Under the pieces are notes generated by a model, which saw only the letters and a list, made by a program, of their open reading frames with translations, had not been told where the DNA came from and did no database searches. 64,000 nt of DNA from the NCBI GenBank assembly GCA_947069175.1, contig CAMTDV010000002.1, forward strand, positions 8,907,054 to 8,971,053, given 5' to 3'. A program made the position numbers and the translations under genes. Source of the DNA: Scalesia atractyloides. Taxonomy: Eukaryota; Streptophyta; Magnoliopsida; Asterales; Asteraceae. Positions 24,971 through 36,024 of this stretch are shown here, piece after piece (position 1 is the stretch's first letter; each line of letters starts with the position of its first letter).

Positions 24971-25555
24971 TGTCACGGAGCTACTTTCTTCAACTCGCGT
25001 GCGGCCTTAGAACACGGTCTAAGTAAGCCTAGCCGACTTGGTGTCGTTGGGTTTTGGTTATGAAAGTTGCTAAAGGGAACGTTGGATCGCAAGGAAGTGG
25101 CTTGTAATACTTGAACACAAGTATACAAGATAAAAGCTTTGTACTATACAAAGAGAGCTTACAAGTGTTTAGATGTTTACAAGTATTTGGGGATGCCTCA
25201 AATGAGCTCCCATGACTCCTATTTATAGTGTTTGCAAGGTTATCTAGAGTATTCTAAATCTAGAATACTCTTTACAAAATATCATGGCTAAATATCTAAG
25301 ATATTTGTTACAAAATATCATGATATTTGTTGAATTCTAAAATGTTCTTATGCAGATTTTTATGGCTGAAGTAACCAGCCATTTCCAGCAATTTCTAGGC
25401 CTTTCTTGGCTAGTTCATGGTCTTTCTAGCGTCGTTATATTGCTGGAAAAATCTGGGCTGTTCCGGAGTCTTCCGGGCGGCTCTTGATGCGTGTAGATAG
25501 CCCCGGAAAGTTCTAGAATGCTGAATTATTGGGCTGAATTTGTGCGGGGCGTGAT
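24971..25555 (-). repeat. LTR C (5' LTR of the tandem)
   Basis: Outer LTR. The last bases on the plus strand read GCGTGAT instead of GCGTGACA, just before the target duplication ACTCG. Confidence 0.86.
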
Positions 25556-26187
25556 ACTCGGCTCAATACATTAGTTATTGGCCACGACCTTAGCACGGGG
25601 TGTAGGCATACACCCTTTGATGCTCATATGCAATATGCCCAAGACGTTGGGGATGACTCCTTCGTGAGTGCCTGAGTGGTGTGTATTTAATCATGTCTCG
25701 GTATCTCCCGGGACCTGTATGTATTGACAAACATGTGAATCTGATACAAGGTTGAATTTCAACTTTCCCAAGTTAATAAAAAATTTTGTGCCGTTTTGCA
25801 CTTAAAACCATTTTAAAGTTTTCAAAATGAGTCAGTTGAGTGCATTTACCAGTGTAAGCTGACGTATCGTCCAAAGACTAAACTGCAGGTACAATACAAA
25901 ATAGGCCGGAAGCTGCTCGGTAGTGAATAAGAGGATCTTGCAAATCCTTAGATCTGCCTAAAGTCTGTTTTTATATTCTTTCTTGTACATTTTAATGATC
26001 CGCATGTGGATCTTCTATTACGAGCCTGTATTTTATTTTGAACATTCGGTTTGTAATAGTAATTTTACTCCAAGACTTTCGCTGTGCTATGTTTAATTGA
26101 CAATGATGTTATCAACTCATGATACTCCCCACCTGGGCCCACCGGTGTATGGATTTCAGGGTTGGAAATCCGGGGTGTGACGTTAAA

Positions 26188-27480
26188 TATACCCCGTTTA
26201 TGCGAGAACTCGTATTTTCATTGATTTTGGTACTCATTTGAGTTGTTTGTGAAAATATAGGTCCGAGCTTTAGCCCGGTGTTGAAACAGAGGCTTTTGGA
26301 GCAAAAGGGAGCAAAAATGGGACTTTCCAGCAAACTGCCAGATACCGCACGACCGTGCCAACACTTGGCACGACCGTGCCAAGCCATCGACAACCGGCAC
26401 TCTCATCAGCATTCTCAACTGTTAGCGCAAACCAGGAAAATCCAAGACTGGCACGACCGTGCGTAACCCATGTCAGTCTCTGATCAGTTCATTTCGGAGG
26501 TCGCAACAGTCATTGTCGGATACGTCATTGATACACACGACCGTGCCATCTGTTGGCATAGTCGTGCCACCTCGGGGAAGTTTGAGCGGGATCTTTCCAG
26601 AAATGGTAGCAAACAAGATCGACAGACGAAAAAGCGCCTCTGACATTTACCAAGCACGACCGTGCCAAAAGGTGGCATGGTCGTGCCAACCAAGCAGTAG
26701 CTTAAATACGAGTGTCAAGCTCATTTGGAAGGGAGTTGGAGCATTTTTGTAAAGTTTTCTCTCAAGAATCTGGTCTTGAAAGCTTGTTGAAGCCAAGAAG
26801 GAGCCTTGAAGAAGATTAAATCACTTGAAGATCCACTCATTTACCATTTAATCTTGTCTTTAAATATTGGTTAGCTTACTTGTTACTTATGAACAATTTA
26901 AGTTTTCTTGCACTTAATTTGGTAGTTATGAGCCTTATGGGCTAAACATTTGTGTTGTTTAACACTTTGATGAAACTAATGAATATGTGATAACATGGAA
27001 GTAGATGTGGTGATTGTTTTTGTTAATCTTCATAATAATGTTTAATCTTATTATTGGAGTTCATGTTCATGTTTAAAGTCCTTGTTCTTGAATGTTTGGT
27101 CATAAGTATTTACATGTTGTGTTGGAAAGCCCATGTAGAGATTATGATTGTTGAATCTTGTTAACTTGTTAGTAGGATTCATAGCTTGAAACTAGGAATA
27201 GTAATTGCTAACATGATTAGAATGATGATTTGAACATGTGTATGGATTCTTGCATTTAGATACGGAAAGATCAAAAGAATGCTTATATGAATTATATAGT
27301 TTGTGTTTATGTTGGTATGATGATTTAGGCCAAGAGTGTTGTGTAGCATCACCATGCTTGTGGTTCATTTAAAGAACATGATGAAGATATCACTTACTTA
27401 CAACCAAGTTAGGATGATTTGTATGTAAAACCAAGAATTACATATACAAGGATAAATGCGAGGGTGAACGAATTCTAAGT
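26188..27480 (+). repeat. Possible LTR-derived segment with GGCACGACCGTGCC palindromes
   Basis: Seven copies of a 13-14-bp palindrome (GGCACGACCGTGCC and variants) fall at 26347, 26367, 26450, 26535, 26555, 26654 and 26674, mostly as close pairs. A TTAAATACG box follows at 26702 and then an AT-richer, non-coding leader-like stretch. Such a layout would fit an LTR promoter region, but neither LTR end, PBS nor coding domain is visible, so this is a guess. Confidence 0.35.
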
Positions 27481-27532
27481 ATTTAGTTAGCACTTTTTTT
27501 TTTGAACTCAACGACTATGTTATTTTGGTAAT

Positions 27533-27666
27533 CCTATGTTTAGAACAATGCATATGGTTTTGTGTTTGTCGCTATTTCTATGTTTATAACAATGCATAAG
27601 GTTTTTGTGTTTGTTGGTATCTCTATGTTTATAACAATGCATAAGGTTTTTGTGTTTGTCGGTATT
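27533..27666 (+). repeat. Three 45-bp tandem units
   Basis: Units contain CTATGTTTATAACAATGCAT followed by AAGGTTTTTGTGTTTGT. Units 2 and 3 are almost identical; unit 1 differs at several bases. Confidence 0.75.
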
Positions 27667-29640
27667 TTGAAGGTCTTGCATATATCAATAATGATGGACA
27701 TCGTATTTTAGTTGATAGTAGGCGTCTTAGCCCGTAAACAATTTGAATTGAAAGATAAGATAATGTTATTGTTTATATTAAGATGAAATTTGCCTGGTTT
27801 ATATGGAAGGAATAAGTAAAAATAGATTTGATTAAAAAAATATGTTTTCATTGTGGTTTGAAATAAATTGTCTATGAATAATGAATGTATAACTCAATCT
27901 GCTATTAACGTGCTAAAAATGATTGATTTATAAACTATAAATAGTATTTGAAAATTTAGTTACAAAAAATTGGGTTTAATATAACAAAAAAGACATAGTT
28001 GTGGTAAATTAACTTGTGATAATCAACCTGGTAATTAATCAACAAAATTCTAACTAGTTCACTATTATATCATGGTCAGCACACAACACTTTTGGTTATG
28101 TCACATGATCTTGTTGTGCTATGTCAACACCAACACACTGGTTACTTATAAACATAATAATCACATCAAAATACTTAAAACTTATGAATCACACCAAATA
28201 CTTGCAGATATTAAAAAATACTACCAAAATATCACATCTTGTTGTGCTATGTCCAAACCAGCACAAAAGTTATGAACCACACCAAAATACTTACTAAAAT
28301 TAAAAATCTTAACGGCCAGTACAAACAAAACACTACGAAAAAACAGAACTGATCAACACGCATAAGCTTCATCAACTGTCCTAAAGCGCGTACCGACTTG
28401 TGGTCTTTTAGATATATTTACATCCAGAATATAACTAATTTTTACCAGTATGTGGTGATTTCCGGACAATTGCAGTTCCATATCAAAAATGAAAAAATGA
28501 ATTTGATTAAACATCATACACCTAAACGTAATGCATACCAACTAAACAAGCTTAATAGTCAGCGATAATATCATCACCATGTCAATTATAAATAGCACAT
28601 TTTGTATTGCTGGAAACAAAAAATCATATATATTCAAACATTTTTTCAGCGTTAAAACCAGCACTTCGGATACGTAAAAGAACATTTTGAAAAAACAAAA
28701 ATTTGAAGAAACTTTATAAAAAACATACAAAAAAGCAACAAATAGGGATGAAACCAGCCCACAAATTCACCAAGCATTGCGATTCGTATCATATGGTTTT
28801 CCATAAAAATGATGAAACCAACCAACAAACAAACACAACACAAATGCATCTACGCAGCACATACGACAGTTGTATCAGCACATGAATTATGAAAAAACAA
28901 ATACCATGAAACAAAAAAAAAACACCAGTATGGAAAAATTGCATAATAAGGATTTATAGTTAGCACTCTCTGAAATTCAAGCTTTAATTTAATGTAAAAG
29001 TTGAAACTTGATGGTGAATCTGAAATACGCTAAATCAAAAGATTTTTTTTAGTGGTTTCTGTAGTAGATCATGAATATCTGAAAAATTCAAACTTTTGAT
29101 TTAAAATTGTCCATGAATAAAGGGATAATTAAATTTTGGATTTAATTAAATAAAAAGATAGATTTAAAAAGACTAAAATACCCTTATCTTTTTTTTTTTA
29201 TTGAAGGACACATGTCAAATGATGGTTGGTTTTTACAGTTTTTACAAACATGATGGTTTGTATTTATCCCATACCATAAGTTTGAATATATGTGTGGAAA
29301 TAAGTAGAAGATATTGGAACTCTTTTGTAATTGAATTTTTATGCATTTTATATAAAAGGGTCAAGTAAAATCCAAACCATGAAACTAAATCGAAATCAAA
29401 TCTTATTAACAACAATGGCTCCTTTTTAGATTTGAATGTTCAATTTTAGGCTTTGATAACTAATAACCAAAAACTGTTGTTAGTAGTTTGACTCACACTT
29501 TGACATAAAAATCATCAAAACCGCACTATCAACATGATATCTATGGAAAAAAAAAAAAAAAAAATTTCTCCTAAAAACATTTATTGAGGTCTAAAAGTCA
29601 TGTGAAAATATCAAGTATCTCCCTGTTATCTCCTATTTTT
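27667..29640. other. intergenic, AT-rich, no gene seen
   Basis: Holds A- and T-runs (for example poly-A at 29549-29563) and repeated words CACACCAAAATACTTA near 28150-28300. No conserved coding reading, LTR end or RNA gene was recognised. The TC-rich stretch 29610-29700 is probably promoter/5' leader of the downstream gene. Confidence 0.45.
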
Positions 29641-29825
29641 CCTCCTTTGATTTTACACTTTTTCTCCCTTCATGTTCCTCTCCCTCCCAGTAAACAACTC
29701 AATCACAAATCCTTCCCATAATCTCCTAAAAAACAAAACAAAGCTTCAATTTTTACTATATTCCATTCATATTCTTTCAATCTTTCAAGTACACCACTCA
29801 ATAAAGATTGTCTTTTCTTGATTTT

Positions 29826-32800
29826 ATGACAAACCCATCTGCAAATAACAACAGTCCAACAATCACCACCACCACCAATGGCAGCATCGTCAACGGTGGT
29901 TGCTCCGCCGTGCCGGAATGTTCCGATGTGGGTCCCTCTGAGCGTGCATTGAAGCACAAGAATATTATTCTCTCAAAGGTCTGGACTTGTGATGAACAGT
30001 CTCTGTTGGAAGAACTACTCACCAAGTATGTAACTTTTTAAATCTTTTTGCTGAATCTTGAATAATGGTTGTGTTTATACTATGTGGGTGGGTGTTAGTT
30101 TTTGAATATTTTGTTGATGAATCTTGATTTCTTGAATTATAATTATATTGATATTAACATTGTTATTGTGTGGGTTAGTGTTTATTAACTAGGGTTTTTT
30201 TGGGGATTTTGTGATGATTACATGATTAGGTGGTAATGTTGGATGATATGCTTGTTTATCTTGATTATATAATAATTTCTTACTACTAAGAATTTTTAAT
30301 GATTAGAATTAGAATCAGTTTTTGCCAAACTGCTGAAAGCTGTGTTATTGAGACTTCAAATTTTAGTACCAACTGTGAATGTGTGTGAACTTTTTACCGC
30401 GGGACCAAAAGCGTGACGGATGAGTGAAGCGACAATAAGTTTAATTTATGAAAGTTAAAGACGAAAGGTGAAATTTAACGTGCCATTGGGACGAACCGTG
30501 TAATTTACTCTTTGTTATATATCCATAAGTAATATGATGACAAAAACTTTATATGAAAGTAATAGTAACTTTTTGTTTTTAAATGGATTGAAATTGCCTC
30601 AGCCCTCATTTACTTATTAACATTATGCTAATATGCTTTATCATATATCATTTTTTTGTGATTAATATTGTTCTTTTATTATTCTCCCTTACACATCACT
30701 ACATCAATTGTGCTTGTTGTTAGAAAGTTAGGATGATATTTGATGTTTTTCTTTGCAGATACGCTTCGGATAGTAAGGTAATGCGTTATGCAAAAATTGC
30801 GCCTAAATTGCAGAACAAAACAATGCGTGACGTGGCACTACGTTGTGTATGGATGACTGTATGATCTCTATCCCTATTGTCTACATTCTGCTTTCTTTTC
30901 ATATCTTACATTTACATGATCCAAACAGAAAAGAAAAAAGTCATGTTTATGACAAAATGTTTATCTCAATATCTCATTGTACAATTATCTTGGGCTCTTA
31001 GTTTTGTGTTAATGAACTAGGACCTAGTTCATAGTATGGGTGGGTTGGTAACCGGTCCAAGTGGTTAGGATCAAAAGTCAAAACAAGTAGTTTTAAGTGC
31101 GGGTCAAACCAGGACAGGTTGGGTTGACCCGCATACATTTTATTTGTGCATTTAAATACCTAGTGTGTTGAATATAGATTAGGGTAAATTACATTTTTCG
31201 TCCTTTATGTTTGTACCGGATTACAACGGATAGCCTTTAACTTTAATAATTACAGTCACAATCATTTATTTGCAAAACCCGTTACACTCTACGTCCTTTA
31301 GCATTAACCTGGTTAAAATTTTCAGTTAAGTTTTGTCATTTCTTGTGAAATGACCAAACTACCCTTGCCATTATAACTTTAAATACAAAATACAAATATT
31401 TAATTTAAATAGACTAAACTACATATTAATGGACCTGAATCTAATTATAAACCCATTAGCCAAGCATTAGAATATGACTGTTTAATTTATGTTGCCGCCT
31501 CCAGCCACCGCACCACCACCACTGCCAACATACCCTAGCTATAACCACTTTATCAGACCTGGTGATGAAAACAACACACGGAAAGAAATTGTTCAAGTTT
31601 TTGATGATAGATATGGACACCGTGAAGGATCACCGTGTTGTCAACATGATCTGTGTTTAAATTGGTAGAATTACTGTAGTATGCACTAGTTATGCTAAGA
31701 CTTTTTTTTAATCAGATGATTTTTCAAGGTTTTCTAAAATTTTGATATTAGTTAGATGATTCTAAGTGCTATGCATATTAGGTTATTCAATTATATCTTT
31801 ATTTTTATTTAATTTTGTTTTAAATTTATTTATCATTGTGCCTTTTTTGTCTATGATGTATGGCATACACTTTTTTGCGCCTTGGCAATAAGCCTTGCGT
31901 CTTTGACTAACTGGCTTATAATATTGACTTTATTTTATATCTTACATTTTTTTACAATCATACACAAAACAATTATTTTATAAAATTCAAGAAAAGAAAA
32001 CAGCGTGTTTGTGTCGACCTGACTCAGTTAGCTGTTAACCTGCCACTGCTAATTATTCACGGATTTCATTTTTTACACGCAGAAAAAAGTTGCAGATCAA
32101 CAGGTGAAGCCATTGTCTCATGCAACAAATCATTCCAATGGTCAACCATATGCTCATATATCAAATTCCACAGACAGTGATGATACTGATAGCATATCTT
32201 ATGAAGGTTGATGCATAATTTGTTTTTAACTTGAATGTTTTTGTCGTGCAATATACCAAAGGTTGATGCATAATTTGTTTTTAACTTTAATGTTTTTGTC
32301 GTGCAATATACCTTTTTTATACTAAAAAGTAATGGTTGCTGTAGATATTGGTGGTGAATCAAGGCAGCTTCTTGAGGAAAATGTCCAGGCCATGAAGCAA
32401 ATTTCTGCTAATTTTTCTTCTTTAAAGGTAAATAAATAGTTAAATACACATTTACCAAATTATCATGGTATTTTCATTTAGATGTGAGAATATTAACCCA
32501 TTTACTTGTAAATGGCTGGATTCAAGTTATGACTCAAATAGGTTAAACGGGTAAAATAAAAAATAGCTTAAAACGAAAATGATTTTAACCAGTCAAACAG
32601 GGTTGAACATATTTTTAAATTTTTAATGCATGACCCATCCTATTTTTATTCAAAGAATTGAATCATTAATCAAAATAGTATAGTTTTTGTAATCGTATTT
32701 GACACATTACTTATGTGTAAAAAGTAAATCTGGTCAACTCAACTTGACCCGTTTTAATTGACCCTGTTTGACCTTTGACCTGTTACCCAACCCACCCATT

Positions 32801-33831
32801 TGGCTGCATTTACTGAACGGGTTAGAGTCGTGATATAAAACTAATATGGTGAAAATTTTCTGGTGTTGCAGGTGCACGAAAACATCGATCTTTTTTCTAA
32901 AATAAGAGATAACATTGTAGTGCTCTTGAAGGAGTAAGTCATTAGCTCTTTCTTTGCTACTTCATATTTCTTGTTATCCTTGCTTATAGTTACTCTCTAA
33001 AATATGGTATTTGACACTACTAATGTAAACGCGCTGTGCTTATTCTTTAAAATATGGTATTTAACACTAGGGATGTAAATGAGCCTAGCTTGCGCCTAAG
33101 CTTAGTCCGGCTCGTTTCAAGCTCGATATTCAAAGCTCGAGCTTGGCTTGTTTCGACCTCTATGTCCAAAGCTTGAGCTCGGCTCGTGAGACAATTTTCA
33201 AGCTCAAGCTCAGCTCGTGAGATAATTTTCAAGCTCGAGCTCGGTTCAATTATTATATATTTATTGTTTAATTGTTTTACTTACATACATATAAATATTT
33301 CTATACCTATAATGTATATAATTATAATTTACGTTATAAAAGATTGTATATATTGTTTAATTACATTTATTATATTTATCATAATTATATGTATAGTGTT
33401 TTTACGAATATGCATTTTTGTTATATAAAATAAAAGTTGTTGTATTTATATAAATAATAGGCTCGTTTGGGTCCCCTGGCCTATCCGAGCTCAGTATATG
33501 AAGCTTAGGGTCATGATCATAATTAAACATACTTATTTTGAGGCTTGATCTCGTTTAAGCTCTAGCTTTTAGCGAGCTGAATAGCTGATCACGAGTAGCT
33601 CACGAGCGCTCATTTACACTGACCGGTACTAATACATTTGGCTCAACTAGTCCACAGGATCTCCGTAAGTTATGTGTTACGGTTTAATTAAGTTAACGGA
33701 ATGTATATGATTGCAGAAGCTTAAATGATATGTGTGAGATGATGAAGAATATGCCACCTCTACCCTTTAAGCTCAATGATAAGCTGGCCAACTCTATAAT
33801 TCCCGAGTCATCCGTTCCAATGGAATTTTAA
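29826..33831 (+). CDS. SANT/MYB-like protein with DUF3755-type C-terminus, six exons
   Basis: Exons 29826-30025, 30759-30858, 32083-32206, 32345-32427, 32872-32933 and 33717-33831 join to 684 bp (227 residues plus stop); all introns are GT-AG and phases agree. The N-terminus is Ser/Thr/Asn-rich and disordered. Residues about 48-100 form a SANT/MYB-like repeat split by intron 1 (VWTCDEQSLLEELLTK, then YAKIAPKLQNKTMRDVALRCVWM). A Ser/Asp-rich linker follows, then a helix (ESRQLLEENVQAMKQISANF) and the end motif SLNDMCEMMKNMPPLPFKLND with NSIIPES, typical of plant proteins labelled DUF3755. SANT domains bind histone tails or DNA, so a chromatin role is plausible but inferred. The start is the first ATG in frame after a TC-rich leader. 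Intact by every check I could make. Confidence 0.88.
32206..32312 (+). repeat. 55-bp tandem duplication over the exon 3 splice donor
   Basis: Two near-identical units (32206-32260, 32261-32312) both start GGTTGATGCATAATTTG. The first supplies the donor of intron 3; the second offers a duplicate AAAG/GTTGAT donor 55 bp downstream. Using it would add an immediate TGA. Confidence 0.8.
33069..33622. repeat. Dispersed repeat in intron 5 with GTAAATGAGC inverted ends
   Basis: Begins GATGTAAATGAGCC and ends GAGCGCTCATTTACAC, i.e. inverted GTAAATGAGC ends. The left part is made of GAGCTCGAGC-type words, the middle is AT-rich. This looks like a non-autonomous hAT-type or similar plant repeat; target duplication not seen. 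Confidence 0.4.
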
Positions 33832-34654
33832 CCTTCTTCCAATATAAACCCCGGTTTCATTTTCTTGAATCACGACCTGGAAGCAGATCAATCAAATGTT
33901 CTTTTCTAGATTAAGGGATCCCGGGACTCATGCTTTGTGCTTTTCGGGTCAGATTGAGATTGTGAATATGTGTTTTAGAGTATTTGAAGTATTGTTGGTC
34001 TTTGTGAATAGCATTGAGTTGAACTAATTTAACATTTGTTGTGGTGCAATAACTGCTGATGTGCACCTTGTGCCAATGTGCAAAAGTTGGTCCAGATTAA
34101 TAAAGTTGAACTGAACCAGGAATGGATCTGGTTAGCTCAATAGCTGGGCTGGGTTCGGTTTCTGATCCATGATTTATGTATGATTTCTATAAAGATGCTA
34201 TCTATTAACGTGGTTATAAAGGTTAGAAATTCAAATGTGAGAGGTTTTTAAAAAATAAATAAAGTTTAGAGAACATGTGTGTTTTAATTAGATTATATAG
34301 ATGAAGATAAAAACTCTCTATTTGGAGAGGGAAAAAAAAAACCACTCAGCCTTAATGCAAATAGCATCATTCATCACCATGCTAAAATTATCTCTACTAC
34401 TAATTAATAAGTCTCATTAGGTAGATAGAAAGAAGTATTATTAGTGAATACCACTCAAAATTATTCAACATTTCAAACTTTCTAGAACTGTCATAACAGT
34501 TATTCAAGCTCATCAAACAGTTTTTTAACACTCAATTCCTTCTTTCATTTCTCAACTTATATTCCATAACAACAAAACCTCCGTATAAAATTAGTTTTTG
34601 TGTAATTTGTGTTTATTACATAAAAATAAATATATTATATCTATATTATAATAT

Positions 34655-34930
34655 AGGGCTTGTCTGGGCCCTCGGGCCTATGCCGAGAGCTCAGTATATG
34701 AATCTTAGGCTGATGATCATAACTAAACGGACTTATTTTGAGGCTTGATCTCGTTTAAGCTCAACCTTTTAGGTAGCTGATCATGGTAGCTAACGAGCGC
34801 TCGTTTACACTTTACAACCGTACTAACACATTTGGCCCAACTAGTCGACAAAATCTGTGTAATCTATTTGTTGAGGTTTGATAAAAATGATATGTGTGAG
34901 ATGATGAAGAATATGCCACCTCTACACAAG
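34655..34930 (+). pseudogene. Partial duplicate of intron 5 / exon 6 of the DUF3755 gene
   Basis: Matches 33460-33760: CTCAGTATATGAA, GAGGCTTGATCTCGTTTAAGC, then NDMCEMMKNMPPL coding sequence (about 34889-34926). The acceptor TTGCAG is missing and the frame upstream differs. After PPL the sequence diverges (HKCLDPMLKEATRSVG) and stays open to 35068. Probably a dead local copy; whether the new 3' sequence is an exon of something else is unknown. Confidence 0.75.
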
Positions 34931-35068
34931 TGTTTGGATCCAATGTTAAAAGAGGCAACACGAAGTGTTGGTGTGGTCGTGAACAACGACGGTGGCGGTA
35001 AAGAGATGGTCTTTTTGAAGTGCTATGAAAGTACGACATTTTACATTATACCATGTTACCATAAGTAA

Positions 35069-36019
35069 TGGATTATAATTCATGTTTAATTACGTCTATA
35101 TAGTCATTTTGTTTACACAGTGTTAATTTTATGAAAGTTGTTATTTGTGTGTGTACATAGTTGTTGGCTCCTTTTGTGCCTGAGGATGATGATCAAGAAT
35201 AACAAGTTAGTTATTGAACTTTTGGTTATAGTAATTTCTGTGTACTTTTGTCAAAAGATTTAGTTGTGTATCAAATTTCGGGTTCATTTAATTTGGTTAT
35301 AGTAATTTATGGGTACTTTTGTCCAAATATTTATATTTGCAACCAAAATTTTGGTTCAATTTGTGTGATATTACATTGGGTTCATTCATTTTGAAGTTGC
35401 TACTTTTTTGTTTAAACATACATGAATTATAAAGAAGATTAACTATAAGGTAATCAGATATTATTAATGACTATCATATTAAGCATAATATGAACAATTA
35501 CATATTACAAATAATATCTATTACATATGTGTAATAAGATTTTATATCTCGTTTATTATTGAAAACTACTTTTGTATAAACGTCATATTTTTCTCTTCTG
35601 AAAAATATATTATTTTCAAATTGGGATTTATAAAAGACATCTGAGTTTTTAGTGTCTTGGAAAACATAAAAAAATTTATACTAAATAGGTGAGAGTGTGA
35701 TTTAACCTTGTATCCTCCTGTAACCATGTTTGTATCTTTTTCTAATACGAGTATTGGGAACCCCATGCAATGCAATGGACCTAGAATTGTACACTTAATT
35801 TAGGTATACATATGAACCATTAGTGTAATTACTAATTAGTATGATAAAGAGGCAACACTTCTCCAAACATAGACAACTAGATTAGGAAACTGTGTATTAC
35901 ACATGTTACTTAATTGTTTTTTTTAAAATATAATTTTAAATAACATGTCATATAGCTTTAAAATCTATATTTTATTAAAAATTTACACGTGACATTGAAT
36001 ATTTAATAGGAAAAAGAGA
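35069..36019. other. intergenic, AT-rich, no gene seen
   Basis: Repeated TTTGGTTATAGTAATTT words near 35222-35310. No recognisable gene. Confidence 0.45.
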
Positions 36020-36024
36020 CTAAT

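Larger units (their letters stand above)
20174..25555 (-). mobile_element. TR-GAG-like non-autonomous element as a tandem (LTR-int-LTR-int-LTR)
   Basis: Three 584-585-bp LTRs (20174-20757, 22572-23156, 24971-25555) bound two internal regions that encode only Gag plus protease on the minus strand. No RT, RNase H or integrase is present. Ends are TGTCACG/CGTGACA; the right outer end is mutated (..GTGAT). ACTCG at 20169-20173 and 25556-25560 is the target duplication, so the composite sits in one insertion site in the element 1 LTR. Each copy has a PBS and a polypurine tract. It must borrow polymerase from another element. Confidence 0.88.
4503..26182 (+). mobile_element. Element 1: Ty3/Gypsy chromovirus (Tekay-like), nested and defective
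   Basis: Both LTRs begin TGTAACACCCTGT (4503 and 17294). The 3' LTR ends GTGTGACG at 26182, a one-base variant of the family end GTGTGACA. Flanks TCAAA (4498-4502) and TTAAA (26183-26187) look like a 5-bp target duplication with one change. Order: 5' LTR (split by a solo LTR), truncated extra ORF, tandem repeats, gag, protease, RT, RNase H, integrase, chromodomain, polypurine tract, 3' LTR (split by a gag-protease element). A C-terminal chromodomain marks chromoviruses; Tekay is the likeliest lineage. Multiple frameshifts, stops and loss of the PBS make it non-autonomous now. A related element begins at 57003. Confidence 0.9.
17294..26182 (+). repeat. 3' LTR of element 1, interrupted by a gag-protease element
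   Basis: LTR sequence 17294-20173, then an inserted element, then LTR resumes at 25556 (ACTCGGCTCAATACATT) and ends at 26182. Net length about 3.5 kb. It carries the U3 minisatellite with six units and four half-palindromes of the CCGTAGCYTACGG type at 17833-17920. Confidence 0.9.

Noticed and set aside
28353..28885. Several 60-65-codon frames
   Set aside because: AT-rich, no homology pattern, no splice or codon-bias support.
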